A program made the translations under genes and the position numbers. The notes under the pieces are model-generated. The model searched no databases. It saw only the letters and a program-made list of their open reading frames with translations, and had not been told where the DNA came from. Below, one piece after another: positions 1-6,763 of a stretch of 25,090 nt of DNA. Positions within the stretch are counted from its first letter, which is position 1; each line of letters begins with the position of its first letter. The stretch comes from an uncultured Clostridia bacterium (GTDB lineage Bacteria; Bacillota; Clostridia; Christensenellales; Borkfalkiaceae), in contig CAKQSI010000028.1 in assembly GCA_934272745.1 (NCBI GenBank), forward strand, positions 1 to 25,090, written 5' to 3'.

Positions 1-4
1 GTGA

Positions 5-100
5 GGGTTGCTGTACTTGATGTACTGCGCCCGAACGGTCGCGGAAAATGGCGAAAAAGACGCCTTTTCGGTAATTATTGACGGCGAATGGAATCCCTAA
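5..100 (+). other. Possible 3' end of an upstream gene, or a small ORF
   Basis: This frame is open from just after a TGA at 2-4 to a TAA at 98-100. An ATG at 20 would give 26 residues ending in SVIIDGEWNP. Codon choice (GAA, GGC, GAC, ATT) looks coding-like, and a GAGGG lies at 3-7. It could be the tail of a gene with a frameshift near the window edge, a small ORF upstream of the NUDIX gene, or chance. The window edge prevents a decision and I do not recognise the peptide. Confidence 0.2.
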
Positions 101-129
101 GGAGAAGCGCCGAACTTCGGCAAAAAAAT

Positions 130-531
130 ATGACAAACGTCGTTGCCGCATTGATTTTTGAAAAAGGAAAATTTCTGATCTGCCGGCGACCGCAAAACAA
201 AGCGCGCGGGCTGCTTTGGGAATTTGTCGGCGGCAAAGTAGAACCCGGCGAAACCGAGCGGGAAGCCCTTGTTCGGGAATGCAAAGAGGAACTGGGCGTC
301 ACCCTTTCCGCCGATGAGAAATTTATGGAAACGGTACACGTTTACCCGGATATTACCGTCCGTCTTTCGGTGTATTTTGCACGAATTTTGCAAGGCGTTC
401 CGCAAAAACTGGAACATGAGGCGCTGCAATGGATCACGCCGGAAGAGATTACGGGCTACGAATTCTGCCCCGCAGACCAGCCGATTTTAGAGGAGATCGC
501 GCGCCGGTTCGGCAAAAAATACGACGATTGA
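130..531 (+). CDS. MutT-like NUDIX hydrolase
   Basis: This is probably an 8-oxo-dGTP diphosphatase-like NUDIX hydrolase that cleans oxidised nucleotides from the cytosolic pool; substrate specificity cannot be read from sequence. From the ATG at 130 the protein has 133 residues, normal for MutT. The NUDIX box is complete at about residues 35-57: G35, E41, R49-E50, E53-E54 and G56, fitting GX5EX7REUXEEXGU. The early ICRRP segment is typical of the MutT group. An in-frame ATG at 88 would add 14 residues. I prefer 130 because the family begins with the VVAALIF strand, although the nearest Shine-Dalgarno-like AAGGAG (99-104) is 25 bases upstream. A small hairpin GCCGA-ACT-TCGGC (109-121) lies between them. 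The gene reads away from the BMC cluster and is probably unrelated to it. Confidence 0.85.
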   Translation: MTNVVAALIFEKGKFLICRRPQNKARGLLWEFVGGKVEPGETEREALVRECKEELGVTLSADEKFMETVHVYPDITVRLSVYFARILQGVPQKLEHEALQWITPEEITGYEFCPADQPILEEIARRFGKKYDD

Positions 532-668
532 AGGCGCGCTTTTCGGCAGGATTAAAACGCAAATCCGGCAAAGATAAAAAGAGTACGTCCGGCAAGGAGA
601 AAAGCGTAACCCCACAAGAGTAGAATGCATAAACCCGGCAAAATATAAGAAAATTTGCAAGCAATCAC

Positions 669-713
669 AAGGCGCCCGCCGCGGAGTTTCCGCGGCGGGC
701 GCCTTATTTTTTA
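669..713 (+). terminator. Strong intrinsic terminator after the NUDIX gene
   Basis: A perfect 15-bp GC-rich stem (671-685 with 689-703) closes a GTT loop. AA/TT extends it to 17 bp, and a T-rich tract TTATTTTTT follows. It lies about 140 bases after the NUDIX stop. The T tract is on the plus-strand side, so it mainly ends rightward transcription. Confidence 0.85.
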
Positions 714-731
714 TGCAATTCACGATTTAAA

Positions 732-813
732 GCGAGAAGCGCAAAACGATAGTTTTGCGAAAAACCCGCAAGGGTTTCAAATATTTTGAAAACACAAAAT
801 ATTTGCTTCTCGC
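732..813. repeat. Compact four-way-junction inverted-repeat element
   Basis: Four perfect stems nest here. An outer 9-bp stem GCGAGAAGC/GCTTCTCGC (732-740 with 805-813) encloses three hairpins. They are GCAAAAC/GTTTTGC (741-747/752-758), AAACCC/GGGTTT with a GCAA loop (762-767/772-777), and the 10-bp AAATATTTTG/CAAAATATTT (779-788/795-804). Only about four bases are unpaired at the junction. Read as plus-strand RNA, the middle loop is a GNRA tetraloop. It sits between the NUDIX terminator and the pduQ 3' end. It may be a dispersed palindromic repeat or a structured RNA; I cannot assign a family. Confidence 0.6.
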
Positions 814-837
814 AATTTTTAGCGCTGCTACGCTTTA

Positions 838-870
838 TTAAAACGGCGCGGGCAATCACCGATCGCCCGC
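838..870 (-). terminator. Candidate terminator of the pduQ unit
   Basis: On the minus strand a 9-bp stem (848-856 with 862-870, one G-T pair) is followed by GCCGTTTTAA. The U tract is short, so termination may be modest. A second AT-rich hairpin GTTTTTA-TG-TAAAAAC (879-894) lies between it and the pduQ stop codon. Confidence 0.5.
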
Positions 871-905
871 ACAAAATCGTTTTTATGTAAAAACTGAAAA
901 CCCCT

Positions 906-2051
906 TTACCAAAGGCGCTTATACAGTTCTTCCACCTCGGCTTCGGTCGCTTTTCTGGGGTTGGTGGCGGTGCAGGCGTCGGCAAGGGCTTTTTTCACCA
1001 TGGTGGGGATCGCCTTGCGGTATTCCTCTTCCGAAATGTCCAGCATATCTCTCAAATGCAGAGGAATGTTCATTTCCTTGAGCATAAATTCCACCCAAAG
1101 GACGAGCGAATTGACGGTGTTGACCTCGTTAAATGACTGCACGCCCAAAGTGCGCGCGACCGTGCAATACTTGCGGACAGACGGCAGATATTCCGCCTTG
1201 CTTTTACTGTAACGGTCGATATCCGCGTTGAAACTGATGACGTGCGGCAGCAAAATGGCGTTGGCTCTGCCGTGCGGAATGTGGAAGGTCGCCCCCAGTT
1301 GGTGCGCCATGCCGTGGTTCAGACCCAGACTTGCCGAGTTGAACGCTAAACCTGCCAGACAGGAAGCGACGTGCATCTTTCTCCGCGCGTGGGTATCGTT
1401 GCTGTCATGATAGGAGCGCAGCAAGAACATTCCGACGATTTCGATGGCTTTTTCGGAAAGGGCTGCGGAAAATTCGTTATTTTTAGTGCTGACGTACGAT
1501 TCCAGCGCGTGGGTAAAGACATCCATTCCCGTGTCGGCGGTGACCGAAGCGGGTACGCTTTTGACCAGAACTTCGTCCAAAATGGCTTCTTCCGGGGTGA
1601 GTTCGGGAGAAACCAAGGGGTATTTCACCTGTTTTACCGGGTCGGAAATAACGGCGAAAGAGGTCACTTCGCTGCCCGTGCCGCTGGTTGTGGGAATGGC
1701 GATCAGTTTGGGATAGTAACCGGACTTGATCTTCCCCGCAAATTCGCGGATTGCTTTTGCGCTGTCCATTGCCGAACCGCCGCCGATGGCAATCACCACC
1801 TCGGGCGATTTTTCCAGCAGCGCTTTGACGCCGGAAACGATTTTATCTACGGGAGGATCGGGCACCACGTCCGAAAACACGCTGAAGTCAACGCTGTTTT
1901 GTTTGAGTCTTGCCGTGATCAGGTCAATCAGTCCGCTTTTGACGACGAACGGATCGGTCACGATCATTGCCGAACGCTCGGTAAGGTTGGCAAGGCGCGA
2001 AAGGGCGTCTTCCCCGAAAAATATTTTTGTCCTGATTTCAAATTCTTTCAT
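906..2051 (-). CDS. pduQ: Iron-dependent 1-propanol dehydrogenase, PduQ-like
   Basis: This group III iron-containing alcohol dehydrogenase (381 residues, usual length 370-390) is expected to reduce propanal to 1-propanol with NADH, recycling NAD+ for the aldehyde dehydrogenase. The nucleotide-binding GGGSAMD is at residues 90-96, followed by PTTSGTGSE. Putative Fe ligands D177, H181, H246 and H260 keep the spacing seen in FucO. Segments such as GLNHGMAHQLG and the N-terminal FEIRTKIFFG resemble PduQ more than FucO from memory, but lactaldehyde reductase activity cannot be excluded. There is no N- or C-terminal encapsulation helix. It is the last gene of the deoR-parA unit, 72 bases after the ParB-like gene, with a weak AAAGGA ribosome binding site. 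Confidence 0.88.
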   Translation of the reverse strand: MKEFEIRTKIFFGEDALSRLANLTERSAMIVTDPFVVKSGLIDLITARLKQNSVDFSVFSDVVPDPPVDKIVSGVKALLEKSPEVVIAIGGGSAMDSAKAIREFAGKIKSGYYPKLIAIPTTSGTGSEVTSFAVISDPVKQVKYPLVSPELTPEEAILDEVLVKSVPASVTADTGMDVFTHALESYVSTKNNEFSAALSEKAIEIVGMFLLRSYHDSNDTHARRKMHVASCLAGLAFNSASLGLNHGMAHQLGATFHIPHGRANAILLPHVISFNADIDRYSKSKAEYLPSVRKYCTVARTLGVQSFNEVNTVNSLVLWVEFMLKEMNIPLHLRDMLDISEEEYRKAIPTMVKKALADACTATNPRKATEAEVEELYKRLW

Positions 2052-2123
2052 ACGATTTGTCCTTTTTATTAGTGGTCGAATTTAGGGTTATCGGCTTTGC
2101 TATCTATTTTCCTCTACCGGATT

Positions 2124-2645
2124 TTACAGCAGCCAGAACGGCATATCCTGCTTTTCGGTCTGTTCGATTACGCGGAATTTTTCCTCGTGAATATCGTCAA
2201 TTTTTGGGGTCGCAGCCGCTGCGGTGTCCGTTTTCGGCTCGGTTTTTACACGATCGCAGGTCGCGCAGTCGATGACGGCTGCCTTTGCCGCGACGCTTTC
2301 CGGCACGGTATTGATCGCTGCCGCCAGTTTTTCCGCTTCCTTTTTCGTCATGGTCAGAACCAGAGCAAAGGCTTCGGCTTCGCCGCGCGCTTTCAGTGCC
2401 GCAAGCAGGGCGGACCCTCGCAGCAGGCGCAGCGTTTGTTTATCGTTCCAGAGAAGGAGCGGTTCCAGCGCGCCGTATTTTTCAAGCAGGGCGCCGTCCA
2501 ATTCGCGTTCGTCTTTTAAAAAGGCGGCGGGAGCCGACTTGATCGCTCCCAAAGGAACTTTGACGAAATTGCTCGCGGGGAGCGCTACTTTTGCCGTTTC
2601 CGCGGCGGCACCCGCACGATGTAAACTATTTTTTCCTACCGACAT
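2124..2645 (-). CDS. ParB-fold-like partner of ParA, possible microcompartment adaptor
   Basis: A 173-residue protein of unknown function. Residues about 29-116 follow the outline of a ParB/Srx N-terminal domain: VKVPLGAIK, then a helix ending GALEPLLLW, then TLRLLRGSALLAALKARG, then an acidic-basic helix near KKEAEKLAAAIN. The Arg-rich GERR motif that binds CTP in true ParB is replaced by RGSALL, and no helix-turn-helix DNA-binding domain follows. A short basic N-terminus (K5, R10) could stimulate ParA. A CATC cysteine pair and a low-complexity linker lead to the C-terminal MPFWLL, with Trp171 third from the end. Its ATG overlaps the parA stop by 10 bases, implying translational coupling. 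My inference is an adaptor between ParA and the shell, McdB-like in role. A degenerate ParB is the alternative. Confidence 0.7.
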   Translation of the reverse strand: MSVGKNSLHRAGAAAETAKVALPASNFVKVPLGAIKSAPAAFLKDERELDGALLEKYGALEPLLLWNDKQTLRLLRGSALLAALKARGEAEAFALVLTMTKKEAEKLAAAINTVPESVAAKAAVIDCATCDRVKTEPKTDTAAAATPKIDDIHEEKFRVIEQTEKQDMPFWLL

Positions 2646-3418
2646 CTTTTCACGATCTCCTTGCTCAATTCGGCGTATTCCGCGGCGCTTCTCGCATTCG
2701 GTTTATAAGCGCCCACGGGTTTGCACGCGTCTTCCGCCCATTCGATGTTGGAATCCAGCCGGATATAGGACTCGAACACTTTACATTCGGGCTGTTCGGT
2801 CAGCGCCTGCATGGTCTGTTTGAAGTAATTTTTCCGCGTGTCGACCTTGGTCACCACGACGCCTAAAAGTTGCAGCTCGGGCGAAACCTGATTCGCCTGT
2901 TTGACGAAGTCCAACATGTTGGCTAAGCCGAACAAACCCCAGGGGCTGGCTTCCACCGGGATAATGAGGTAATCGGACGCGACGAGGAGGTTCATCACCC
3001 ACCCGCCGACCGTCGGCGGCGCGTCCAGCAAAATATAATCGTATTTGCCGCTCCGTTTTACGGAAGCCAGCATATTTTTCATCACCAGTTCGCGCTGCCA
3101 GCGGGAGAACAGTTCAAATTCCACCCCGGAAAGCAGCGTGGAAGCGGGTACTACGTCCACCCCTTCGTACTCGGTACGGCGGATGCAGTCTTTGATCTCC
3201 ACTCCGTTTTTCAGCGCCGTGTACAGGTTTTTCTCCCCTTTCGCCATCTCGATGACTTTTTCTTCGGGGAAGTAGCACAGCGTTAAATTCAACTGCATGT
3301 CGCAATCGACGAGAAGCACGCGCTTTTTCATTTGTGCCAGCGCGTAGCCCACGTTCGCGACGGTGGTAGACTTGCCGCTGCCGCCCTTGTTGTTGGCAAA
3401 ACACAGCACTTTTGTCAT
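2636..3418 (-). CDS. ParA/MinD-family ATPase, candidate microcompartment-positioning protein (McdA-like)
   Basis: A 260-residue ParA-type Walker ATPase, which would dimerise with ATP on the nucleoid and move or space a cargo. The deviant Walker A KGGSGKSTT has signature Lys11 and catalytic Lys16. Walker A' is DCDMQLN, with Met where Pro is usual, and Walker B is LLDAPPT. There is no N-terminal helix-turn-helix, so it is the small chromosomal/plasmid Ib-like or McdA-like form. I chose the ATG at 3418 because GGAGGTG sits just before it, inside the last codons of deoR; only one base separates it from the deoR stop. No parS-like array or replication gene is visible. Its place between the regulator and pduQ of a BMC locus points to compartment positioning rather than plasmid partition. 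Confidence 0.9.
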   Translation of the reverse strand: MTKVLCFANNKGGSGKSTTVANVGYALAQMKKRVLLVDCDMQLNLTLCYFPEEKVIEMAKGEKNLYTALKNGVEIKDCIRRTEYEGVDVVPASTLLSGVEFELFSRWQRELVMKNMLASVKRSGKYDYILLDAPPTVGGWVMNLLVASDYLIIPVEASPWGLFGLANMLDFVKQANQVSPELQLLGVVVTKVDTRKNYFKQTMQALTEQPECKVFESYIRLDSNIEWAEDACKPVGAYKPNARSAAEYAELSKEIVKRCR

Positions 3419-3419
3419 A

Positions 3420-4187
3420 TTACACCTCCGGATAAAGGCACTCGACGCCCTTTTCTTCAAAAAAGGATTGCCATTCCGCGCGCGGCGGAAGGTCTGTCAT
3501 CACCAAAGAAATGCGATTCCACCCCACGATATTGGCGAAAGAAACGCGGTCGAACTTGCTGCCGTCCACGGCGAGGCAGACTTTTTTGGAAGCGGAAATC
3601 ATCGCGCGCTTGATGGAAGCGTCCGCGTCGTTGGTGTCCGTAATGCCGCTCGTTCTGTCCAGTCCTTTGCTGGAGAAAAACATCCAGTCCGCATGGAAAT
3701 CTTCCGCAAACCGTTCCGCGCGGGAACCGACCAAAGCAAAGGAACCCTCTTTCAGGTTTCCCCCGGTGGAAAGCACCGTCCAGCCCGTGACGTCCGAAAG
3801 TTCCACCAAAACTTCGACCGAGTTGGTGACGACGGTCAGTTTTTTCAGGCTTTTCAGCCGTTTTGCAATAAAAAGCGCGGTGGAACTGCCGTCCAGAAAG
3901 ATGGAGTCCCCTTCCTTTACCAGCGTTTCCGCAAGGGTCGCGATGCGCTGTTTTGCAATGACGTTCTTCTTTTTCCGGACGAAGTACGGCAGTTCGGCAG
4001 AACCTTCTTCCTTGATGAAAGCGCCGCCGTACGTCTTGACGACGTAGCCGTCCTGCTCCAGTTTATCGAGATCCCGGCGAATGGTTTCTTCCGAAACCGA
4101 AAATTCCGCCGCAAGGTCGGAAACCAACACCCTGCGACTTTCCTGCAGGTGGTTGAGTATGTAGTGTCTGCGTTCGATGGCAAGCAT
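3420..4187 (-). CDS. DeoR-family transcriptional regulator of the fucose/BMC locus
   Basis: A 255-residue repressor-type regulator. Residues about 5-58 form the DeoR winged helix-turn-helix, with VSEETIRRDLDKLEQDG as recognition helix and wing, then the conserved YGGAF. The C-terminal sugar-phosphate-sensing domain (DeoRC, ISOCOT-like) includes FLDGSST, TNSVEV, a GITD segment and LAVDGSKF. Family members usually bind a phosphorylated sugar that releases DNA. Fuculose-1-phosphate or DHAP would be a sensible ligand here, but that is inference. It is the first gene of a unit continuing into parA, with GGGGAAAGG before the ATG. The shared 15-bp motif at the two BMC promoters is a candidate operator. 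Confidence 0.9.
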   Translation of the reverse strand: MLAIERRHYILNHLQESRRVLVSDLAAEFSVSEETIRRDLDKLEQDGYVVKTYGGAFIKEEGSAELPYFVRKKKNVIAKQRIATLAETLVKEGDSIFLDGSSTALFIAKRLKSLKKLTVVTNSVEVLVELSDVTGWTVLSTGGNLKEGSFALVGSRAERFAEDFHADWMFFSSKGLDRTSGITDTNDADASIKRAMISASKKVCLAVDGSKFDRVSFANIVGWNRISLVMTDLPPRAEWQSFFEEKGVECLYPEV

Positions 4188-4444
4188 TGCCTTTCCCCCG
4201 ATGAATGCCGCTTTTTCGCGCGGTTAAAATGTTTTTGAGAAAATAATTTTTTGAAAGCCGTCGCCGCGGCGCTTATGCAAATTTGCCTATAGGAATAGAC
4301 AATAAACCGTATGCCATAGCATAACGCGTGCAGGCGGGCTATCCTACCCGCAGGCGTGTACAAACGCGCCGGGGCAGCCTTTCCGCGCATACGTTACGTC
4401 GGTTTCCCCGAGCAAACAAAACCCAAATATAGACGGCGGTTTTC
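4188..4444 (-). promoter_or_regulatory. Intergenic region upstream of deoR
   Basis: This gene-free stretch carries several short palindromes: GCAAATTTGC near 4276-4285, ATGC-CATA-GCAT near 4311-4322, and GCGGG/CCCGC (4334-4338 with 4347-4351). It must hold the deoR promoter. I see only weak -35/-10 candidates on the minus strand (TTGTCT and TGCATA, 17 bases apart), so no promoter is placed. The palindromes could be operators. Confidence 0.35.
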
Positions 4445-4475
4445 AAAAAAATCCGCGGGGAAAATCCCGCGCGGA
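4445..4475 (-). terminator. Strong intrinsic terminator after pduT
   Basis: On the minus strand TCCGCG(C)GGG pairs with CCCCGCGGA around an ATTTT loop (4452-4475), followed by seven T residues. It lies 10 bases after the pduT stop. It separates the large BMC operon from the deoR-parA-pduQ unit. Confidence 0.88.
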
Positions 4476-4484
4476 CTTTTGTTC

Positions 4485-5033
4485 TTATAACAAATGTTTG
4501 GCGATCCGTGCGTCCGGACGGGCGATCACGCAGCTGTCCAAAAACATGCCGCGCGGAGCAACCGCTTCTTTCGCTCTGTCGATCGCAGCCTGTACGGCGG
4601 AAACTTCCCCCGTCAGCATGACGTAGGATTTGCCGCACATACCGCGCGCCAGACGGATTTCCACCAGCGAAACGTCCGCAGTCTTTGCCGCGGTATCCGC
4701 CGCGACGATGATCGCCGCCGCGTCGTACGTTTCGATCAGTCCCAGCGAATTGAGGTCGCGCACGTAGGTCGCGCCATAAATTGCGGGAAAAATGGAGGGG
4801 TCGGGGTTGCCGAGCACGAAAGTGTCGATCAGTTCTTCCTCGCGCGTGTGCCGTGCGGTTTCCACCGCGGCGGCGACGGCGGAAAGTTCCCCCGTGACGA
4901 TGACGATGTATTTACCGGGGCAAACGGTTTCCGCTTCTACAACGTCCACGTCCGAAGTTTTAACCATTGCATCCGCGCCGAATACGCCGGCGGAGACGGT
5001 TTTATATTCTGCCATTCCGATTGCTTTACTCAT
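4485..5033 (-). CDS. pduT: PduT-like tandem-BMC (BMC-T) shell protein with Fe-S ligand
   Basis: A trimeric shell protein with two BMC domains (about residues 1-93 and 97-182), the usual architecture of PduT (about 184 residues). Cys38 lies in the CPGK motif, the position at which PduT trimers hold a [4Fe-4S] cluster at the central pore. Known PduT is thought to pass electrons through the shell to PduS, which is encoded immediately upstream: only four bases separate pduS from this gene. Start MSKAIGMAE matches the family N-terminus, with GAGAGG upstream inside the end of pduS. It is the last gene before the operon terminator. Confidence 0.92.
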   Translation of the reverse strand: MSKAIGMAEYKTVSAGVFGADAMVKTSDVDVVEAETVCPGKYIVIVTGELSAVAAAVETARHTREEELIDTFVLGNPDPSIFPAIYGATYVRDLNSLGLIETYDAAAIIVAADTAAKTADVSLVEIRLARGMCGKSYVMLTGEVSAVQAAIDRAKEAVAPRGMFLDSCVIARPDARIAKHLL

Positions 5034-5037
5034 AAGT

Positions 5038-6363
5038 TCAACCTCTCTTGATCTCGACGAAATCTGCGCTTACCCCGGTGACGATACCGGAAATGGAAGC
5101 GTGAATGTTAACCGAAAGTCCGTTGCCTGCCGCCGCGATCAGATCCCCGCGGGAAACTTTGTCCCCCACTTTGACTACGGGATTTGCGGGCGCGCCGATG
5201 TGCATCCGGGTAGGAATTTTTACTTCTTCGGCGTCGGTCGCGGTGTTGTCCAGCGGCGCTTTAATGTTGTAGCGGGTCAGGTTGAGCCGTGCAAGCAGAC
5301 GATCGACGGGTGCCTTTCTCAACTGGCGCACTTCGGGACGAACGGGAGCGGCTTCCACCTTCGGCGGTTTGATACCCGCCTGACGAAGCCCCGCTTTATA
5401 CGCCGCCATCAGACTTCTGGGCGAAAGCCCCTGGAAGCAGGAGTACATTTCGCAAAGTCCGCAGGACGAACAGAAGAACGTATTTAAGAAAATGTTGGGA
5501 TCCTGCACGTCTTTGCAGGTCGCCGCGCGCATGAAAAGGTGCGGCTGAATGGGATGCCCGAGCGCGTGACGCGGGCAGAGATCGGTACACATCTGGCACT
5601 GGCAGCAGCTGGCTGCCGCGCGCTTTAAACTGATGGCGGGATCCTGTTTCTTTCTGGTCACGACCAGATGATCTTCAGGCAGAACGATGATGGCGTTGGT
5701 GGTTTTGGTAATGAGCGTTTTATACGACCCAAGACCGCCCATCATGACGCCGCCCATGACGAAGGCGGGATTTTTTACGGTGACGCCGCCGGCGTATTCC
5801 AGCGCTTTTTCGACCGTGGTGCCGAGCGGCAGACGAACGGTGACCGGGGTCTTGACTTCCCCCGTGATGGTGACCAGTTTGTCCACGACCGGGCTGCCCT
5901 GCATGGCTTTCAAGAGGTTGTAGCAGGTTTCGACGTTGAAGACCGCCACGCCCTGCTCGATGGGAAGTCCGCCCGGGCGAACGACGCGCCCCGTCGCTTC
6001 GTAAATCAGGACGACTTCGTCCCCCGCGGGATAGATTTTATCCAGCAGTTTTACGCGCATGCCGGGGAATTTGCCGATCTCTTCCTGCAGCGACTGAATG
6101 GTATGTACGTAAGAATTTTTGATGCCGATGATAAGATCGGTAGCGCCGACCGCTTTGCCGATTTCGGCGAACGCGTACAGAATATCGTAGGTATTCTGCC
6201 CCAAAAGTTGCTGGTGCAACTTTAACAGCGGTTCGCACTCCGCGCAGTTCATAATGATGGTATCCGCGCGCTGATCGAGTTTGGCATACGTCGGGAAACC
6301 GGCGCCGCCGCAGCCGACGATTCCGTTGGTTTTCAGAATCTCCGCTAATTTCGCTAATTCCAT
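5038..6363 (-). CDS. pduS: PduS/RnfC-like Fe-S flavoprotein
   Basis: A 441-residue soluble RnfC-type protein. The N-terminal NADH/FMN region holds GCGGAGFPT (residues about 18-25) and CAECEPL. An SLBB-type segment follows, then two [4Fe-4S] motifs: C253/C256/C259/C263 (CX2CX2CX3CP) and C298/C301/C304/C309 (CX2CX2CX4C). The C-terminus is a barrel-sandwich (lipoyl-like) fold. In B12-dependent Pdu systems PduS reduces cobalamin. Here the dehydratase is a glycyl radical enzyme, so it more likely moves electrons between NADH and PduT, or supplies reductant for activase chemistry or NAD+ recycling (inference). The gene lies between a EutN-type pentamer and pduT, with an AGGGAGGAG ribosome binding site. 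Confidence 0.92.
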   Translation of the reverse strand: MELAKLAEILKTNGIVGCGGAGFPTYAKLDQRADTIIMNCAECEPLLKLHQQLLGQNTYDILYAFAEIGKAVGATDLIIGIKNSYVHTIQSLQEEIGKFPGMRVKLLDKIYPAGDEVVLIYEATGRVVRPGGLPIEQGVAVFNVETCYNLLKAMQGSPVVDKLVTITGEVKTPVTVRLPLGTTVEKALEYAGGVTVKNPAFVMGGVMMGGLGSYKTLITKTTNAIIVLPEDHLVVTRKKQDPAISLKRAAASCCQCQMCTDLCPRHALGHPIQPHLFMRAATCKDVQDPNIFLNTFFCSSCGLCEMYSCFQGLSPRSLMAAYKAGLRQAGIKPPKVEAAPVRPEVRQLRKAPVDRLLARLNLTRYNIKAPLDNTATDAEEVKIPTRMHIGAPANPVVKVGDKVSRGDLIAAAGNGLSVNIHASISGIVTGVSADFVEIKRG

Positions 6364-6394
6364 AGCTCCTCCCTGCCCTTAAACTACGGGTCCG

Positions 6395-6658
6395 TTATTC
6401 CAGATTGCTTCCGTCGTCGATGATACCGACGATCGCCGCGTCGACGGGCGCGGTAGCATCGCCCACGCCGTAGCGTGCGCTGCTGCCGGTAACGACCAGA
6501 ACGTATTCCCCGATCCCTGCGCCGATGTTGTCCACCGCAACGATGCGGTTTTCCACTTTCAGGCTGGGAATGGGTTCCACGATCATGAATTTACTGCCGA
6601 CCAGATTTTCATTTTTGCGGGTGGAAACGACGCTTCCCACCACTTTTCCGATGATCAT
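6395..6658 (-). CDS. EutN/CcmL-family pentameric vertex protein (BMC-P)
   Basis: An 87-residue EutN/CcmL/PduN family protein that should form pentamers capping the vertices of the shell. The start at 6658 (MIIGKVVGSVVST) is the classic family N-terminus, with GTGAGGT five bases upstream; an in-frame extension to 6730 is unlikely. Family landmarks are VVGSVVSTRK, LKVENRIVAVDNIGAGIGEYVLVVTGSSAR and the C-terminal VDAAIVGIID strand. It is the only BMC-P gene in the window, so it must serve all vertices unless others exist elsewhere. It lies 31 bases before pduS and 105 bases after pduL. Confidence 0.93.
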   Translation of the reverse strand: MIIGKVVGSVVSTRKNENLVGSKFMIVEPIPSLKVENRIVAVDNIGAGIGEYVLVVTGSSARYGVGDATAPVDAAIVGIIDDGSNLE

Positions 6659-6763
6659 GACGACCTCACTGATATTTGCGGCAGAAGCCGCAGAGGCAAA
6701 GCCTTTACAAAAGTCGGCTGTATGCCGCATTTTATAAAACCCTGCCGTTATTTTCGGTTTCGA

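Noticed and set aside
732..813. tRNA gene
   Set aside because: The four-arm fold is suggestive, but arm lengths, loops and conserved T- and D-loop bases do not fit a tRNA and no 3' CCA context is seen.
704..985. Short minus-strand ORF over the four-way junction and pduQ 3' end
   Set aside because: It is an open frame through palindromic, AT-rich non-coding DNA, with no ribosome binding site.
906..2051. Assigning the Fe-ADH as lactaldehyde reductase FucO
   Set aside because: The Fe ligands are shared, but the N-terminus and the segment around GLNHGMAHQLG resemble PduQ more; kept as an alternative only.
2636..3418. Plasmid partition module marking an integrated plasmid
   Set aside because: There is no replication gene, parS array, integrase or att repeat nearby, and the pair is embedded in a unit with the BMC regulator and pduQ.
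3363..4238. A 291-codon plus-strand frame antisense to deoR
   Set aside because: It lies opposite an intact DeoR-family gene and has a biased composition without motifs.
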